From positions 1 to 64,000 of the forward strand of contig JBHGBM010000030.1 of assembly GCA_041946965.1 (NCBI GenBank): a stretch of DNA of 64,000 bases, read 5' to 3'. Below, piece after piece: positions 26,229 through 34,680 of this stretch. The DNA comes from JBHGBM01 sp041946965. Lineage in GTDB: Bacteria > Acidobacteriota > Terriglobia > Bryobacterales > Bryobacteraceae. Every line of letters starts with the position of its first letter. Positions within the stretch are counted from its first letter, which is position 1. The position numbers and the translations under genes are program-made. The notes beneath the pieces were generated by a model. That model worked only from the letters and a program-made list of their open reading frames with translations. It had not been told where the DNA came from and ran no database searches.

Positions 26229-26687
26229 CTACCGCGCGGCTTTGGCGACGGCGGCCTCGATATCGGCGGTTGCGGTCTCCCCGATGAAGCCCGCAACCTT
26301 TTCTCCGCCTCGTCCGTAAAGATACAGCGCCGGAAGCGCGCCGCTCCATTTCGGGTCTATGGCGTTGATGAAATCCTCGTCGCTCTTGGCCCGCTTTATG
26401 AACGCCGGAGCGGGCACGCCGGACTTCTCCAGGAACGCCCGCGCGCCGGCCTCCTGCTCGGGATCGTCGGCGGAAACCGTGACCAGCACCAGGCCGCGGC
26501 CGCGCCACTTGCGTTCGAGCGCGGCCAGCGCCGGCATTTCCGTGCGGCAGGGCTCGCACCAGGTCGCCCAGAAATTCACCAGTACGACCTTGCCGCGATG
26601 CCGCTCGAGCAGGCCGCGGAAACCGGCTTCGTCCAGGGGATGGAGCGGCCCGGCGGCGAGCAGCAGAAGCGCCGCCAGCGCGGTCAT
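26229..26687 (-). CDS. TlpA-like thioredoxin-fold protein
   Basis: Periplasmic thiol-disulfide protein of 152 residues. A short signal peptide (MTALAALLLLAAGPL) precedes a TlpA fold with the redox motif NFWATWCEPCRTEMPAL near residues 38-54. The cis-Pro segment near GALPALYLYGRGG follows. It would reduce or oxidise Cys residues of exported proteins. The ATG overlaps the redoxin gene upstream by 4 nt, so both are translated together. ispH lies 40 nt downstream. Confidence 0.9.
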   Translation of the reverse strand: MTALAALLLLAAGPLHPLDEAGFRGLLERHRGKVVLVNFWATWCEPCRTEMPALAALERKWRGRGLVLVTVSADDPEQEAGARAFLEKSGVPAPAFIKRAKSDEDFINAIDPKWSGALPALYLYGRGGEKVAGFIGETATADIEAAVAKAAR

Positions 26688-27253
26688 GACTTTTTCGCTC
26701 TCTTGATGGTGCAGCCGAACGCCTTGGTTTGTGCGGCGGCCACGGGCCGGCCCTCCAGCACGGCGTCCAGCGCGTCACGCAGGCCCCGGCGCGTGATGCG
26801 CTGCGCGTTGCGGGAGTCGTCTATGTAGCCGTGGTACCGGATCACCCCGTCCTTGTCCATGACGAAGGCCTCCGGGGTGACCTGCGCGCCGAAGCGGTCG
26901 GCCACCGCGTTGCCCGCGTCCTTGTAGACGGCGAAGGCGAAGTTCTTTTTCGCGTGGGCGTCCACTTCCGCCGCCGGCTCCGTGCTGTTCGCGTTCACGA
27001 ATATGAACTTCACGCCCCGGCCCGAATACTCCTTGAACAGGGCGTTCATGCGCTCGTTGTAATCGTTGGAAATAGGGCACTGTGTGGCCACGAACACCAG
27101 CACCGTGACGTCCCCCTTGAGCGCAGCGTAGCCGACGGCGTTGCCCTTGACGTCCTGAAGTGAAAAGCCCCCCACCTTGGACCCCAGGCTGAATTCCTGG
27201 CCGCAGGCCAGACCGGCCAGCGCCAATGCAGCTCCCAGAAGCGAACGTTTCAT
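26684..27253 (-). CDS. secreted redoxin/AhpC-TSA-like thioredoxin-fold protein
   Basis: Exported peroxiredoxin-like protein of 189 residues with a lipobox-like or Sec leader (LLGAALALAGLACGQ). The redox site region is VATQCPISNDYNERM, a single Cys followed by Pro, as in the SCO/AlkA-like redoxin group seen near c-type cytochrome and copper proteins. The Pro-containing segment AQVTPEAFVMDKDGVIRYHG follows. It is the first gene of a pair with the TlpA-like gene. No defined substrate. Confidence 0.86.
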   Translation of the reverse strand: MKRSLLGAALALAGLACGQEFSLGSKVGGFSLQDVKGNAVGYAALKGDVTVLVFVATQCPISNDYNERMNALFKEYSGRGVKFIFVNANSTEPAAEVDAHAKKNFAFAVYKDAGNAVADRFGAQVTPEAFVMDKDGVIRYHGYIDDSRNAQRITRRGLRDALDAVLEGRPVAAAQTKAFGCTIKRAKKS

Positions 27254-27307
27254 CTCATCCCTCCGGATTGGATTTGCGCCGGCGGCCGGGAGTGCCGCGC
27301 GCGCCGG

Positions 27308-27664
27308 CTACTTTGACAGCTTCAGGTTTATGACGGCCTGCTTCCTATTATCGAACGAACTGAGGGTCTTGCTTGGGCTGGTCGCGCCCTGATATTCGGC
27401 GCGCAGCTCGTAATCCACGTCGGCGCTCAAGCCGTGGAAATAGTAATTGCCCTGCTCCCTGGTGACGAAGGAGCGGATTTGCAAGGTCTTGGTGTTCTTC
27501 AGTTGCACGATAGCGCCGTTCACGGCCTCGCCCCCCGCGTTGGTGACGTTTCCTTGCACACTGCGGGTGGAGCCGCTGTCATCGCCCCTGTTCTGCGTCC
27601 AGGCCGGCATCGCTGTTGCCACCGCCAGCAGGAGGGCCGCCACCACCAGGCTTTTACGGATCAT
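27308..27664 (-). CDS. small secreted carboxypeptidase-regulatory-like (Ig-fold) protein
   Basis: Protein of 118 residues with a signal peptide (VVAALLLAVATAMPAWTQ) and one beta-sandwich domain of the CarboxypepD_reg type: SVQGNVTNAGGEAVNGAIVQ, then YYFHGLSADVDYELRAEYQG. The same domain sits at the N-terminus of the TonB receptor at 38518-42024. Alone it has no catalytic residues and may be a cell-surface or periplasmic binding module. No operon partner is evident. Confidence 0.75.
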   Translation of the reverse strand: MIRKSLVVAALLLAVATAMPAWTQNRGDDSGSTRSVQGNVTNAGGEAVNGAIVQLKNTKTLQIRSFVTREQGNYYFHGLSADVDYELRAEYQGATSPSKTLSSFDNRKQAVINLKLSK

Positions 27665-27737
27665 AAACTCACCCCTATGGATTCAGACGAGCGCGCTTTA
27701 TGGTGCGTTTCCTCGCCAGCCGGGCGCGCCGGACCGG

Positions 27738-27968
27738 CTAACGCCAGTCGTCTTCCGCCTCCTCGCCCTCGTCTTCCTCTTCGTCGTCCTCGTCGAGGAA
27801 GTCCTCGTCTTCCTCGTCCTCGGCTTCGTCGGCGGATTCGAGTTCCAGGGGATCGACCCCCACTACCCTGAGATCGGCCCCGCACTCATCGCAACTGAGG
27901 GAGTCGCCTTCGTCAACTTCTTCTTCGTCGATATCGATCTGTCCGTCGCACACGGGGCAACTGACCAT
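27738..27968 (-). CDS. LysW-like zinc-ribbon protein with long acidic tail
   Basis: Protein of 76 residues. It resembles LysW/ArgW, the amino-group carrier of lysine/arginine synthesis: two Cys pairs CPVC (4-7) and CDEC (26-29) would bind zinc, followed by the LysW-typical ADLRVVGVDPLELE. Carrier proteins are about 54 residues and end in EDWGE, whose terminal Glu gamma-carboxyl is the attachment site. Here about 30 Asp/Glu residues are added and the end is EAEDDWR, with no terminal Glu. No lysX/argX-like ligase is nearby, so a carrier role is uncertain. Confidence 0.72.
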   Translation of the reverse strand: MVSCPVCDGQIDIDEEEVDEGDSLSCDECGADLRVVGVDPLELESADEAEDEEDEDFLDEDDEEEDEGEEAEDDWR

Positions 27969-28044
27969 GGCGATTTTCCTCCTGAAATTACATTACCGTT
28001 ATACAGAACTCTCCGGCGCTTGCCAACTCTGAATTGCGCGCGGG

Positions 28045-28536
28045 CTACTTCGCCTGCCGCCGCCGGGTGGTGACCGGCACCAGGCCGTTCAGGCGCAGGT
28101 ACACGAACATCTGGGAACGGTGGGTCAACTCGTGTTCTTTGATGAATTGCAGCATTTCCAGCCGGGTGACGCGCTGGCCGTCGAAGCGGGTGATGATGCC
28201 CGCGAAGAATTCCGGCGTCTGGCGCGCCAGCGCGGCGGCGTCGGCCTCCACCACGGCGCGCAATTCCCGCGCCAGCGCCTCGGCGCCTTCCGGAGGCGGC
28301 GGAAAACGCGCCTTCATGCTCTCCCGGAACCCTGGACGGCTCAGGTCTTCCTCTCCCTCGATCAGCGCGGCGGTCAACGCGTGGCCCGCGTTCAGCACGT
28401 GGCGCGCAAGGTCCCCGAACGTCATCAACCCTTCCACGGGTGTGAAATCCAATCCCTGGGGAAAATCCTCCACGGTCTGCGCGGTATCCCGCCGGATGCT
28501 CTTCCACGACTCCAGCACGTTCTCCAGTCTGACCAT
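28045..28536 (-). CDS. DinB family protein
   Basis: Four-helix-bundle protein of 163 residues. Potential metal ligands of the DinB/YfiT fold are the His in DLARHVLNAGHALT and the paired His near the C-terminus (FIKEHELTHRSQMFVYLR). Family members include thiol-dependent transferases (for bacillithiol or mycothiol) and damage-inducible proteins of unknown function; nothing here decides between these. Single gene, with about 75 nt to each neighbouring small gene. Confidence 0.85.
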   Translation of the reverse strand: MVRLENVLESWKSIRRDTAQTVEDFPQGLDFTPVEGLMTFGDLARHVLNAGHALTAALIEGEEDLSRPGFRESMKARFPPPPEGAEALARELRAVVEADAAALARQTPEFFAGIITRFDGQRVTRLEMLQFIKEHELTHRSQMFVYLRLNGLVPVTTRRRQAK

Positions 28537-28563
28537 GTGCTTATTGTAGGACAGGCTGCCGGT

Positions 28564-29385
28564 TTAGAAGCGCTGCACCCGCCGCAGGGTGAACGTCTCC
28601 GGGTTCATGTTCTCCTGCTCCAGCCGGCGCCAGTCATCGTGAATGTGGATGAGTTTGCCGCTGACGTGATTGGAGCGCTCCGAGGCCAGGAAGAGCGCGA
28701 GCTGAATCTGTTTCTCCGCCGGAGCCCCGCCGGTGAGGCGCACGGTTTCGGCGTCCTCGATCTCCTTGGCGCCGGCGCGCTCGCCGGCGTGGATGATCTC
28801 GTCCGTCATGTGCGTGTAGGTGCCGCCGGGGGCCAGGCAGTTGACCTGGATGTTGTGGTCGCGCACCTCTTCGGCCAGGGTCTCGGCCATGCGGACCACG
28901 GCGGCCTTGGACGCCGCGTAGGCGCTGAAGTTCGGCCGCGCGTAGGCCGCCCCGCCCCCCGCCACGATGATGATCTTGCCCCCGCGCCGCTCGATCATCC
29001 CGGGCAGCACGGCGCGGCAGACGTGCATCACGCCGAACAGGTTGGTTTCGACGGTCTCCGCCCAGGCCCGCGGCCGCACGTCCGCCAGGGGCCCGATCGG
29101 TCCCTGCACGCCGGCCGCCGCCGCCAGCGCATCCACGCCTCCGAAAGCGGCTCGCATGCGCTCCACGGCTGCCGTCATCTGCTCGAAGTCGCGCACGTCG
29201 GCGCGGATCCGCAGCGCGGAGCCGCCGGAATGCTCGATCTCCAGCTTGGCCAGGTCCAGCTCCGCCTGGCTGCGCGCCAACAGCCCCACGCGCCATCCGG
29301 CCGCGGCGAACCCCAGCGCCAGGCGCTTCCCGATGCCGCGTCCGGCGCCCGTGATCAAAACCGATTTTTCCGTAGCTGCGCCCAT
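28564..29385 (-). CDS. short-chain dehydrogenase/reductase
   Basis: NAD(P)-dependent oxidoreductase of 273 residues. The cofactor motif is VLITGAGRGIGKRLALGF; catalytic residues are in IIIVAGGGAAYARPNFSAYAASKAAV, where the usual active-site Ser before YxxxK is replaced by Gly/Ala (VAGGGAAY). The tail includes NVHSGKLIHIHDDW-like sequence. The ATG at 29385 fits the fold start; an upstream in-frame ATG at 29415 is possible. It is divergent from the HU gene across 82 nt. The missing Ser may alter activity. Confidence 0.87.
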   Translation of the reverse strand: MGAATEKSVLITGAGRGIGKRLALGFAAAGWRVGLLARSQAELDLAKLEIEHSGGSALRIRADVRDFEQMTAAVERMRAAFGGVDALAAAAGVQGPIGPLADVRPRAWAETVETNLFGVMHVCRAVLPGMIERRGGKIIIVAGGGAAYARPNFSAYAASKAAVVRMAETLAEEVRDHNIQVNCLAPGGTYTHMTDEIIHAGERAGAKEIEDAETVRLTGGAPAEKQIQLALFLASERSNHVSGKLIHIHDDWRRLEQENMNPETFTLRRVQRF

Positions 29386-29427
29386 TCCCGCTTTGCTGAA
29401 GCCCCAGCGTAGCATGCCGCGCCACCA

Positions 29428-29456
29428 TTGACTCCGGCAGCCGCGTTTGATATGAA
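29428..29456 (+). promoter_or_regulatory. sigma-70-type promoter for the HU-like gene
   Basis: TTGACT at 29428-29433 and TATGAA at 29451-29456 are separated by exactly 17 nt, an ideal spacing. Predicted transcription start is near 29463, only about 5 nt before the ATG at 29468. No Shine-Dalgarno sequence precedes that ATG, so the message may be leaderless or the start may differ. Confidence 0.45.
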
Positions 29457-29467
29457 AGCACCACCGT

Positions 29468-29788
29468 ATGAACAAGCGTCATGTGATCGAAACCATGGCG
29501 GCCGAGACCCAGCTCTCGAAGGTGGAGGCCGCGCGGGCGCTGAATTCCTTCCTCAAGACGGTGCGTTGCAGCCTGATCCGGGGGGAGAAGGTCACCCTGA
29601 TGGGTTTCGGGACTTTTGCCACTTCCCGCCGCAAGGCGCGGATCGTGCGGGAACCGCGCGGCGGCACAAAAATGCAGATTCATGCCCGGCGCGTGGCTCG
29701 CTTCGTTCCCGGGCTAGAATTGAGAATGGCTGTCGAAAACGGATTGCCTCATGCCGAAGACCATTCTCTCGATACACGCCCATCCTGA
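29468..29788 (+). CDS. HU/IHF family DNA-binding protein
   Basis: Nucleoid protein of 106 residues, against about 90 for typical HU. The N-terminal helices (MNKRHVIETMAAETQLSKVE) and the signature strand VTLMGFGTFATSRRKARIVR are clear, as is the basic arm with Pro-Arg-Gly. It would dimerise and bend DNA. The last residues (GLPHAEDHSLDTRPS) overlap the first 38 nt of the next gene in another frame, so the tail may be a by-product of the overlap. Confidence 0.9.
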   Translation: MNKRHVIETMAAETQLSKVEAARALNSFLKTVRCSLIRGEKVTLMGFGTFATSRRKARIVREPRGGTKMQIHARRVARFVPGLELRMAVENGLPHAEDHSLDTRPS

Positions 29789-30506
29789 CGACGCGGAGAT
29801 TCTCGCCGGCGGCACGCTGGCGCTGCTGGCCTCCGGCGGCCACCGCGTGGTGATCGTCACCCTCGCTCCCGGCGATTGCGGCTCGCATGAACACGGCCCC
29901 GAGGACATCGGCGCCATCCGCCGCGCCGAGGCCGCCGCTTCGGCGCGCCTCATCGGAGCCGAATACCAGTGCGCCGAATTCCGCGATCTCGCCATCTTCA
30001 GCGACGATGCTTCGCGCCGGCGCGTCACGCGCGTGCTGCGCCAGGTGAACCCGGACATCGTGCTCACGGCGTCGCCCGTGGACTACATGGCCGATCACGA
30101 GAACACCAGCGCGCTGGTGCGCGACGCCTGCTTCGCCGCCTCCGCGCCCAATTACTATGCGGGCGCGCCGGCCATTGCCGGCATCCCGCACCTCTACTTC
30201 ATGGACCCGCAGGGCGGCGTGGATCACGAGAACCGCCCCGTGACCGCCGATTTCTACGTGGACGTCGCAGCCTTCTTTGACACCAAGCGGCGCATGCTCT
30301 CCGAGCACCGCAGCCAACGCGAATGGCTGCTCGGCCAGCACGGCATCGACGATTACATTCTGGACATGGAGCGCAACACCCGCGCCATCGGCGCGCGCGC
30401 CGGCCTGGAATTCGGCGAAGGCTTCCGCCAGTACAAGGGCCACCCCTACCCGCAGTCGCCGCTGCTCCAGGAGCTTCTGGGCGCGGCCGTGCGGGCGCCG
30501 CTCTAA
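29751..30506 (+). CDS. PIG-L family deacetylase
   Basis: Zinc-dependent N-deacetylase of the LmbE/GlcNAc-PI family, 251 residues. The metal motif is SIHAHPDDAEILAGG near the N-terminus, with the second ligand His in PVDYMADHENTSA. Substrates of bacterial members include N-acetylglucosaminyl thiol precursors (as in bacillithiol synthesis) and antibiotics; which applies is unknown. It overlaps the HU-like gene by 38 nt and ends 5 nt before the convergent M20 gene. Confidence 0.92.
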   Translation: MPKTILSIHAHPDDAEILAGGTLALLASGGHRVVIVTLAPGDCGSHEHGPEDIGAIRRAEAAASARLIGAEYQCAEFRDLAIFSDDASRRRVTRVLRQVNPDIVLTASPVDYMADHENTSALVRDACFAASAPNYYAGAPAIAGIPHLYFMDPQGGVDHENRPVTADFYVDVAAFFDTKRRMLSEHRSQREWLLGQHGIDDYILDMERNTRAIGARAGLEFGEGFRQYKGHPYPQSPLLQELLGAAVRAPL

Positions 30507-30510
30507 GCGC

Positions 30511-31875
30511 TCACCGCACCGTCGTCACGATGTTCCAGAGCAGCTCCGTTCCGGCCTCCAGGTTGGCGAGGGAGATGCGCTCGTCGTTGCCGTGGGCGCG
30601 GTCGGCATCGTCGTCGCGCTGGAACAGCGGCACGCCGTAAACCTGCATCCCTTTGGCGCGCAGGAAAGCCGCGTCGGTGGCGCCGCGCTGCATGCACGGA
30701 ACCACCAGGGCGCCCGGCGTCGCGGCCAGGAACGCCTTCTCCATGGCCCGGTAAAGCGCCGTATCCGTGGCGCTGGGTTCGGTGGCGGGCATCTCCTGCC
30801 CGGGGGCGGGCAACACCTCCACGGCGCTGTCGTTGACCAGGCGCCGCAGGCGTGCGAACACCTCCGCCGCGGTCTCGTCCGGCAGGCGGCGAATATCCAC
30901 CTCCGCCTCGGCGGCGTTCGGAATCATGTTGATCTTTACGCCGGCCCGCAGCATGGTAGGCGCCACCGTGGTCCGAAGCTGCGCGTCCAACTCGGGCTCC
31001 CGCCAGCGGATCTCGTTGGCGGCCATCACCGCCGTGCGCGCATTCGCCAGCCGCGGCAGCAAGGGAGCCAGCCAGCGGTACTCCTTCACTTTCGCGAGCG
31101 CCGCGAAGTACCGCCGCGTGGTGCTGTTCAGGGAAACCGGCTGGTCCGCATCGGCCAGATTGACCAGCGCGCGGGCCACCGCCAGCACCGGGTTGTCCGC
31201 GCGGGGCAGGGAAGCGTGGCCCGCCGTCCCCCGCGCCCGCAGCACCGCCCGCGTGGGGATCTTCTCGGCCGTCTGCACCTGGTAGATGCGCGTTCCCGAA
31301 GCGAACTGCGCGATGGTTCCGCCCTCGTTCAACGCGAATTCGGCCTGGATTTTCGGCCAGGCGTTGGCGATCAACCATTGAATCCCGGTGGAGCCCGCTT
31401 CCTCGTCCGCCTCGGCCATCAGGATCACGTCGCGCTCCAGCGTGACGCCCCGGCGCTTCAGCTCGACCAGCACCGCCAGTTCCGCCGCCAGCAATCCCTT
31501 GTCGTCCTGCGCGCCGCGGCCGTAAATGCGTCCGTCGCGCACCAGGCCGGCGAACGGATCCACGCTCCACTGCGCCCGCTCGGCGGGCACCACGTCGGTA
31601 TGTGCCATGAGCAGCAGCGGACGGCGTTTGCCCGAGCCGGGCAGGCGGGCCACGAAGTTCAGCCGGTCCGGGTCGCTGCCCAGCAACTCGCAGGCGATGC
31701 CCTCTTCGCGCGCCACCCGCTCCAGGTAGCGGGCCGCGAGCGTTTCGTTTCCGGGCGGGTTGACGGTTTCCAGGCGGATCAGGTCCGCCAGGTGCCTGCG
31801 CGCGCGCTCCCCCACGCGCTGCGCCCAAAGCGAACCCCCGCACACCAGCGCCAGTGCGCAGACACAGACCCTCAT
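30511..31875 (-). CDS. secreted M20 family metallopeptidase
   Basis: Zinc aminoacylase/carboxypeptidase-type protein of 454 residues with a leader (VCVCALALVCGGSLWAQ). Metal and catalytic residues are visible: LLLMAHTDVVPAE (His and catalytic Asp), YGRGAQDDKGLLAAE (bridging Asp), MAEADEEAGSTGI (Glu-Glu) and a late His in DRAHGNDERISLAN. The dimerisation domain lies between about residues 200 and 320. Substrates are short peptides or acylated amino acids. It is 26 nt downstream of the selenoprotein gene on the same strand. Confidence 0.92.
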   Translation of the reverse strand: MRVCVCALALVCGGSLWAQRVGERARRHLADLIRLETVNPPGNETLAARYLERVAREEGIACELLGSDPDRLNFVARLPGSGKRRPLLLMAHTDVVPAERAQWSVDPFAGLVRDGRIYGRGAQDDKGLLAAELAVLVELKRRGVTLERDVILMAEADEEAGSTGIQWLIANAWPKIQAEFALNEGGTIAQFASGTRIYQVQTAEKIPTRAVLRARGTAGHASLPRADNPVLAVARALVNLADADQPVSLNSTTRRYFAALAKVKEYRWLAPLLPRLANARTAVMAANEIRWREPELDAQLRTTVAPTMLRAGVKINMIPNAAEAEVDIRRLPDETAAEVFARLRRLVNDSAVEVLPAPGQEMPATEPSATDTALYRAMEKAFLAATPGALVVPCMQRGATDAAFLRAKGMQVYGVPLFQRDDDADRAHGNDERISLANLEAGTELLWNIVTTVR

Positions 31876-31901
31876 GCTGCGCCCATCTTAGCGCATGCAG
31901 G

Positions 31902-32462
31902 CTACCTTGAGGCTGCGGAGCGTTTGCTTTTTGGGCGCTGGGTCCTGGCTTCGTCCCGCAAGAGACCGTCGAGGGTGGCCCGCATGTTCCGGTCGCGTTC
32001 CGCGTCGCGGAAGTAGGGAGCCTCGCCGAACACCTGGAACTGAAGAATTCCCTTGCGGTCGATGAACGCCATCTTCGGCACGTAGCCGGGCGTCATCACC
32101 GAGACGTGTAGAAAATTCATCGCCGAGAGACGGTCCGTCCACCCCATCGGGTAGTTGGGCCGGAACTGGCGCACGTACTGCGGAGCGAGCGTCGCGCCCT
32201 GGTCGTCGATGGACGACATCAGCACCTGCACCCCTTTCGGGCCGTAGTCACGTTGTATACCGCTCAAGACTTGAGCGAGCGTCTGGCAGTGTGGTCAAGT
32301 GGTGGATATGAAGACCAGCGCGACGATCTTGCCGCGGTACTGCTGGAGCGTAATCTGCTTTCCGCCGGGCAGGTTGATGGCCACGTCGCCGGCCGGCCGC
32401 GGCACCTGCGCTGCCGCTCCCACTGCCAGGAGCGCTCCGGCTGCAAGCTGAGCAATACTCAT
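31902..32462 (-). CDS. selenocysteine-containing thioredoxin-fold (redoxin) protein, U-P-H-C site
   Basis: Probable periplasmic thiol oxidoreductase of 186 residues, one of them encoded by an in-frame TGA. ATG 32462 begins a signal peptide (MSIAQLAAGALLAVGAAAQV). The fold then reads LPGGKQITLQQYRGKIVALV, FISTT, TGA at 32295-32297 (codon 56), PHCQTLAQVLSGIQRDYG, and continues without a break to 31902. Cys-x-x-Cys proteins of this kind have CPHC here, so Sec in place of the first Cys is expected chemistry. A SECIS-like hairpin lies at 32261-32277. An automatic caller would start at about 32267 and lose the active site. An inactive pseudogene is the alternative. Confidence 0.82.
32261..32277 (-). 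promoter_or_regulatory. bacterial SECIS element (SelB-binding hairpin) candidate
   Basis: On the coding strand, CGCUCAA-GUC-UUGAGCG forms a perfect 7-bp stem with a three-base loop GUC; a further U-G wobble can extend it. The loop begins 25 nt after the TGA (32295-32297), inside the 16-37 nt window reported for bacterial SECIS elements. It starts with G followed by U, as in the GGUCU loop of E. coli fdhF. It lies inside the reading frame, as bacterial SECIS elements do. Confidence 0.75.
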
Positions 32463-32484
32463 ACACTCTTATCCTATCGAACGA

Positions 32485-33435
32485 ATGCGTGATTTTGTTC
32501 CGCTGTTTCGCAACCCGCACCTGCAAACCCTCGCGGGCCACTTCTGGCCGCGTCCGGAGAGCCGGTCTTACCCGGCGGCCGAGCGGCTGTACAACACCGC
32601 GCCCGGCGTGCGGGTCATGGTGGAAGAGCAGAGCCCGGCGGCGCCGCGCGGCGACGTGGTCCTGGTGCACGGCCTGGAGGGCTCGGGGGAGTCCGGCTAC
32701 ATGCGCGGCGCGGCCCGCCTGGCGCTTGAGGCCGGTTTCCGCGCGCACCGCTTCCACATGCGCACTTGCGGCGGCACCGAGCGGCTCTCCCAGACGCTGT
32801 ACCATTCCGGGCTGACCTCGGACGTGGCCGCCGTGGTGCGGGAACTCGGCCGGCCCGTGTACCTGGCCGGCTTCTCGCTGGGCGGCAACGTGGCGCTGAA
32901 ACTGGCGGGTGAGCTGGGCGAGGGGGCGCGCGAGCTGATCCGCGGCATATGCGCCGTTTCCACGCCCCTCGATCTGGCCGCGTGTTCCCGGCGCCTGGGC
33001 CGGCTCGAGAACCGCGTCTACGAGATGCGGTTCCTCCGCAAGATGAGAAGCCGCCTGCTGGCCACCGGGCGCTACACCCGGGCCGATTTCCACGGCATCC
33101 GTTCCATCATCGCCTTCGACGAGCGCATCACCGCGCCCGCTTTCGGGTTCCGCGGCGCCCAGCACTACTACGAAACCCAGTCCTCGGCGCGTTTTCTGGA
33201 GGGAATCCGGGTTCCTACGCTGCTGTTGCAGGCCCAGGATGACCCGCTGGTCCCTTTCGAGCTCTTCCGGCGCCCGGTCCTCACTGAGAATCCCTGGTTG
33301 ACGCTGCACGCCACCCCGCACGGAGGGCATCTCGGTTTTCTGGCGCGTGGACGCCCCCGTTTCTGGGCCGAGACGGCGGTAATAGAATGGTTCTTGCGCC
33401 TCGAAGGAACAAATAGGGGCGTACCACCGTCTTGA
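32485..33435 (+). CDS. YheT-like alpha/beta hydrolase
   Basis: Cytoplasmic or membrane-associated hydrolase of 316 residues. It starts with the YheT-type PLFRNPHLQTLAGHFWPR, then VVLVHGLEGSGESGYMRG (oxyanion region), the nucleophile elbow AGFSLGGNVALKL (Ser at about 133) and a terminal His in HATPHGGHLGFL. Family members are carboxylesterases of unknown natural substrate. Divergent from the selenoprotein gene across 22 nt, and 6 nt upstream of a permease gene. Confidence 0.9.
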   Translation: MRDFVPLFRNPHLQTLAGHFWPRPESRSYPAAERLYNTAPGVRVMVEEQSPAAPRGDVVLVHGLEGSGESGYMRGAARLALEAGFRAHRFHMRTCGGTERLSQTLYHSGLTSDVAAVVRELGRPVYLAGFSLGGNVALKLAGELGEGARELIRGICAVSTPLDLAACSRRLGRLENRVYEMRFLRKMRSRLLATGRYTRADFHGIRSIIAFDERITAPAFGFRGAQHYYETQSSARFLEGIRVPTLLLQAQDDPLVPFELFRRPVLTENPWLTLHATPHGGHLGFLARGRPRFWAETAVIEWFLRLEGTNRGVPPS

Positions 33436-33441
33436 TTTTAG

Positions 33442-34680
33442 ATGCAGGCCCAAGCTTCATTCTGGGAGGCCGTGGCCGCGGCCTCCGTCTCGCTGCGCGG
33501 CAGCAAGCTGCGCAGCTTCCTCACCCTGCTGGGCATTATCCTGGCCACCACCACCCTGATTGCGGTCATGTCCGTGATTCACGGCATGGATGTCTACGTC
33601 GCCCAGAACGTCTCCGATATGGGCGCGGACGGCTTCCGCATCGTCCGCATCTTCATGACTTCCGGGGGGATCAAAAAATACATCGAGCTGCTCCGCCGCA
33701 ACCCGCAGTTGAAGAAGGACGAGTTCCAGTTTCTTAAGGAACGCAGCACCCTGGTCAAGGAGTGGGGCATCGAAACCTACCGCAACACGACGGTGCATTT
33801 CGGCAAGGAATCGGTGGAGGGCGTGGATTTCCAGGGAGTGACGCCGAATATCGGGATTATCAATAACATCCAGGTGGAGGAGGGCCGCTTCATCTCGGAG
33901 CCCGACGATCAGCGCCGCCGCCTGGTGGCGTTCATCGGCAAAGATCTGGCCAACCGCTTTTTCCCGGGCGGAAACCCCGCCGGTAAGTCCGTTACAGTGG
34001 ACGGCCGCCCCTACGAGGTCATCGGCATCGCCAAGCCCAAGGGCTCGGTCTTCGGCCACTCGCTGGACAACTTCGTGCTGATCCCCGTGGAGACCTTCTT
34101 CAAGACCTACGGCTCACGCGGCGGCATGGCCTTTAACGCCATGGCCATCGACCACGCGCACCTGTACCAGGCGCAGGAGGAAGCCCGCATGCTGCTGCGC
34201 GCCTACCGGCACCTCGGCCCCAAGGCGGAGGACACCTTCGGCATGCTCACTTCCGATTCGCTGGTGCAGTTTTGGAACCAGTTGACCGGCGCCATCGCCG
34301 CCACCGCCGTCGGCGTGGTCTCGGTGTTCATGGTGGTGGGGGGCGTGGTGATCATGAACATCATGCTGGCCGTGGTCACCGAACGGACCCACGAGATCGG
34401 CATCCGCAAGTCGGTTGGGGCGCGGCGCCGCGATATCCTGAACCAGTTTCTGGTGGAATCCTCGATGCTCGCCGCCATGGGCGGGCTGGTGGGCGTGGCG
34501 CTCGCCTGGATCGTCGCCATTCTGGTCCGCAACCTGACGCCCGTGCCCATGGTGCTGCCGCTGAGCGCGATCGTGGTCGGCGTGCTTCTTTCGGCCAGCG
34601 TCGGCCTTTTCTTCGGGATCTATCCCGCGCAGCGCGCGGCGAAACTCGATCCTATCGAAGCCTTGAGGGTGGAACGATGA
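33442..34680 (+). CDS. MacB-type ABC transporter permease (no ATPase domain)
   Basis: Permease of 412 residues. First helix at about 25-45 (SFLTLLGIILATTTLIAVMS), a large periplasmic domain at 50-275, then the FtsX domain with three helices starting TAVGVVSVFMVVGGVVIMNI and the coupling motif EIGIRKSVGARRRDILNQF. The conserved C-terminal YPAQRAAKLDPIEALRVE is present. It overlaps the next permease by 4 nt (ATGA). No ATP-binding subunit or adaptor adjoins the pair. Confidence 0.93.
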   Translation: MQAQASFWEAVAAASVSLRGSKLRSFLTLLGIILATTTLIAVMSVIHGMDVYVAQNVSDMGADGFRIVRIFMTSGGIKKYIELLRRNPQLKKDEFQFLKERSTLVKEWGIETYRNTTVHFGKESVEGVDFQGVTPNIGIINNIQVEEGRFISEPDDQRRRLVAFIGKDLANRFFPGGNPAGKSVTVDGRPYEVIGIAKPKGSVFGHSLDNFVLIPVETFFKTYGSRGGMAFNAMAIDHAHLYQAQEEARMLLRAYRHLGPKAEDTFGMLTSDSLVQFWNQLTGAIAATAVGVVSVFMVVGGVVIMNIMLAVVTERTHEIGIRKSVGARRRDILNQFLVESSMLAAMGGLVGVALAWIVAILVRNLTPVPMVLPLSAIVVGVLLSASVGLFFGIYPAQRAAKLDPIEALRVER

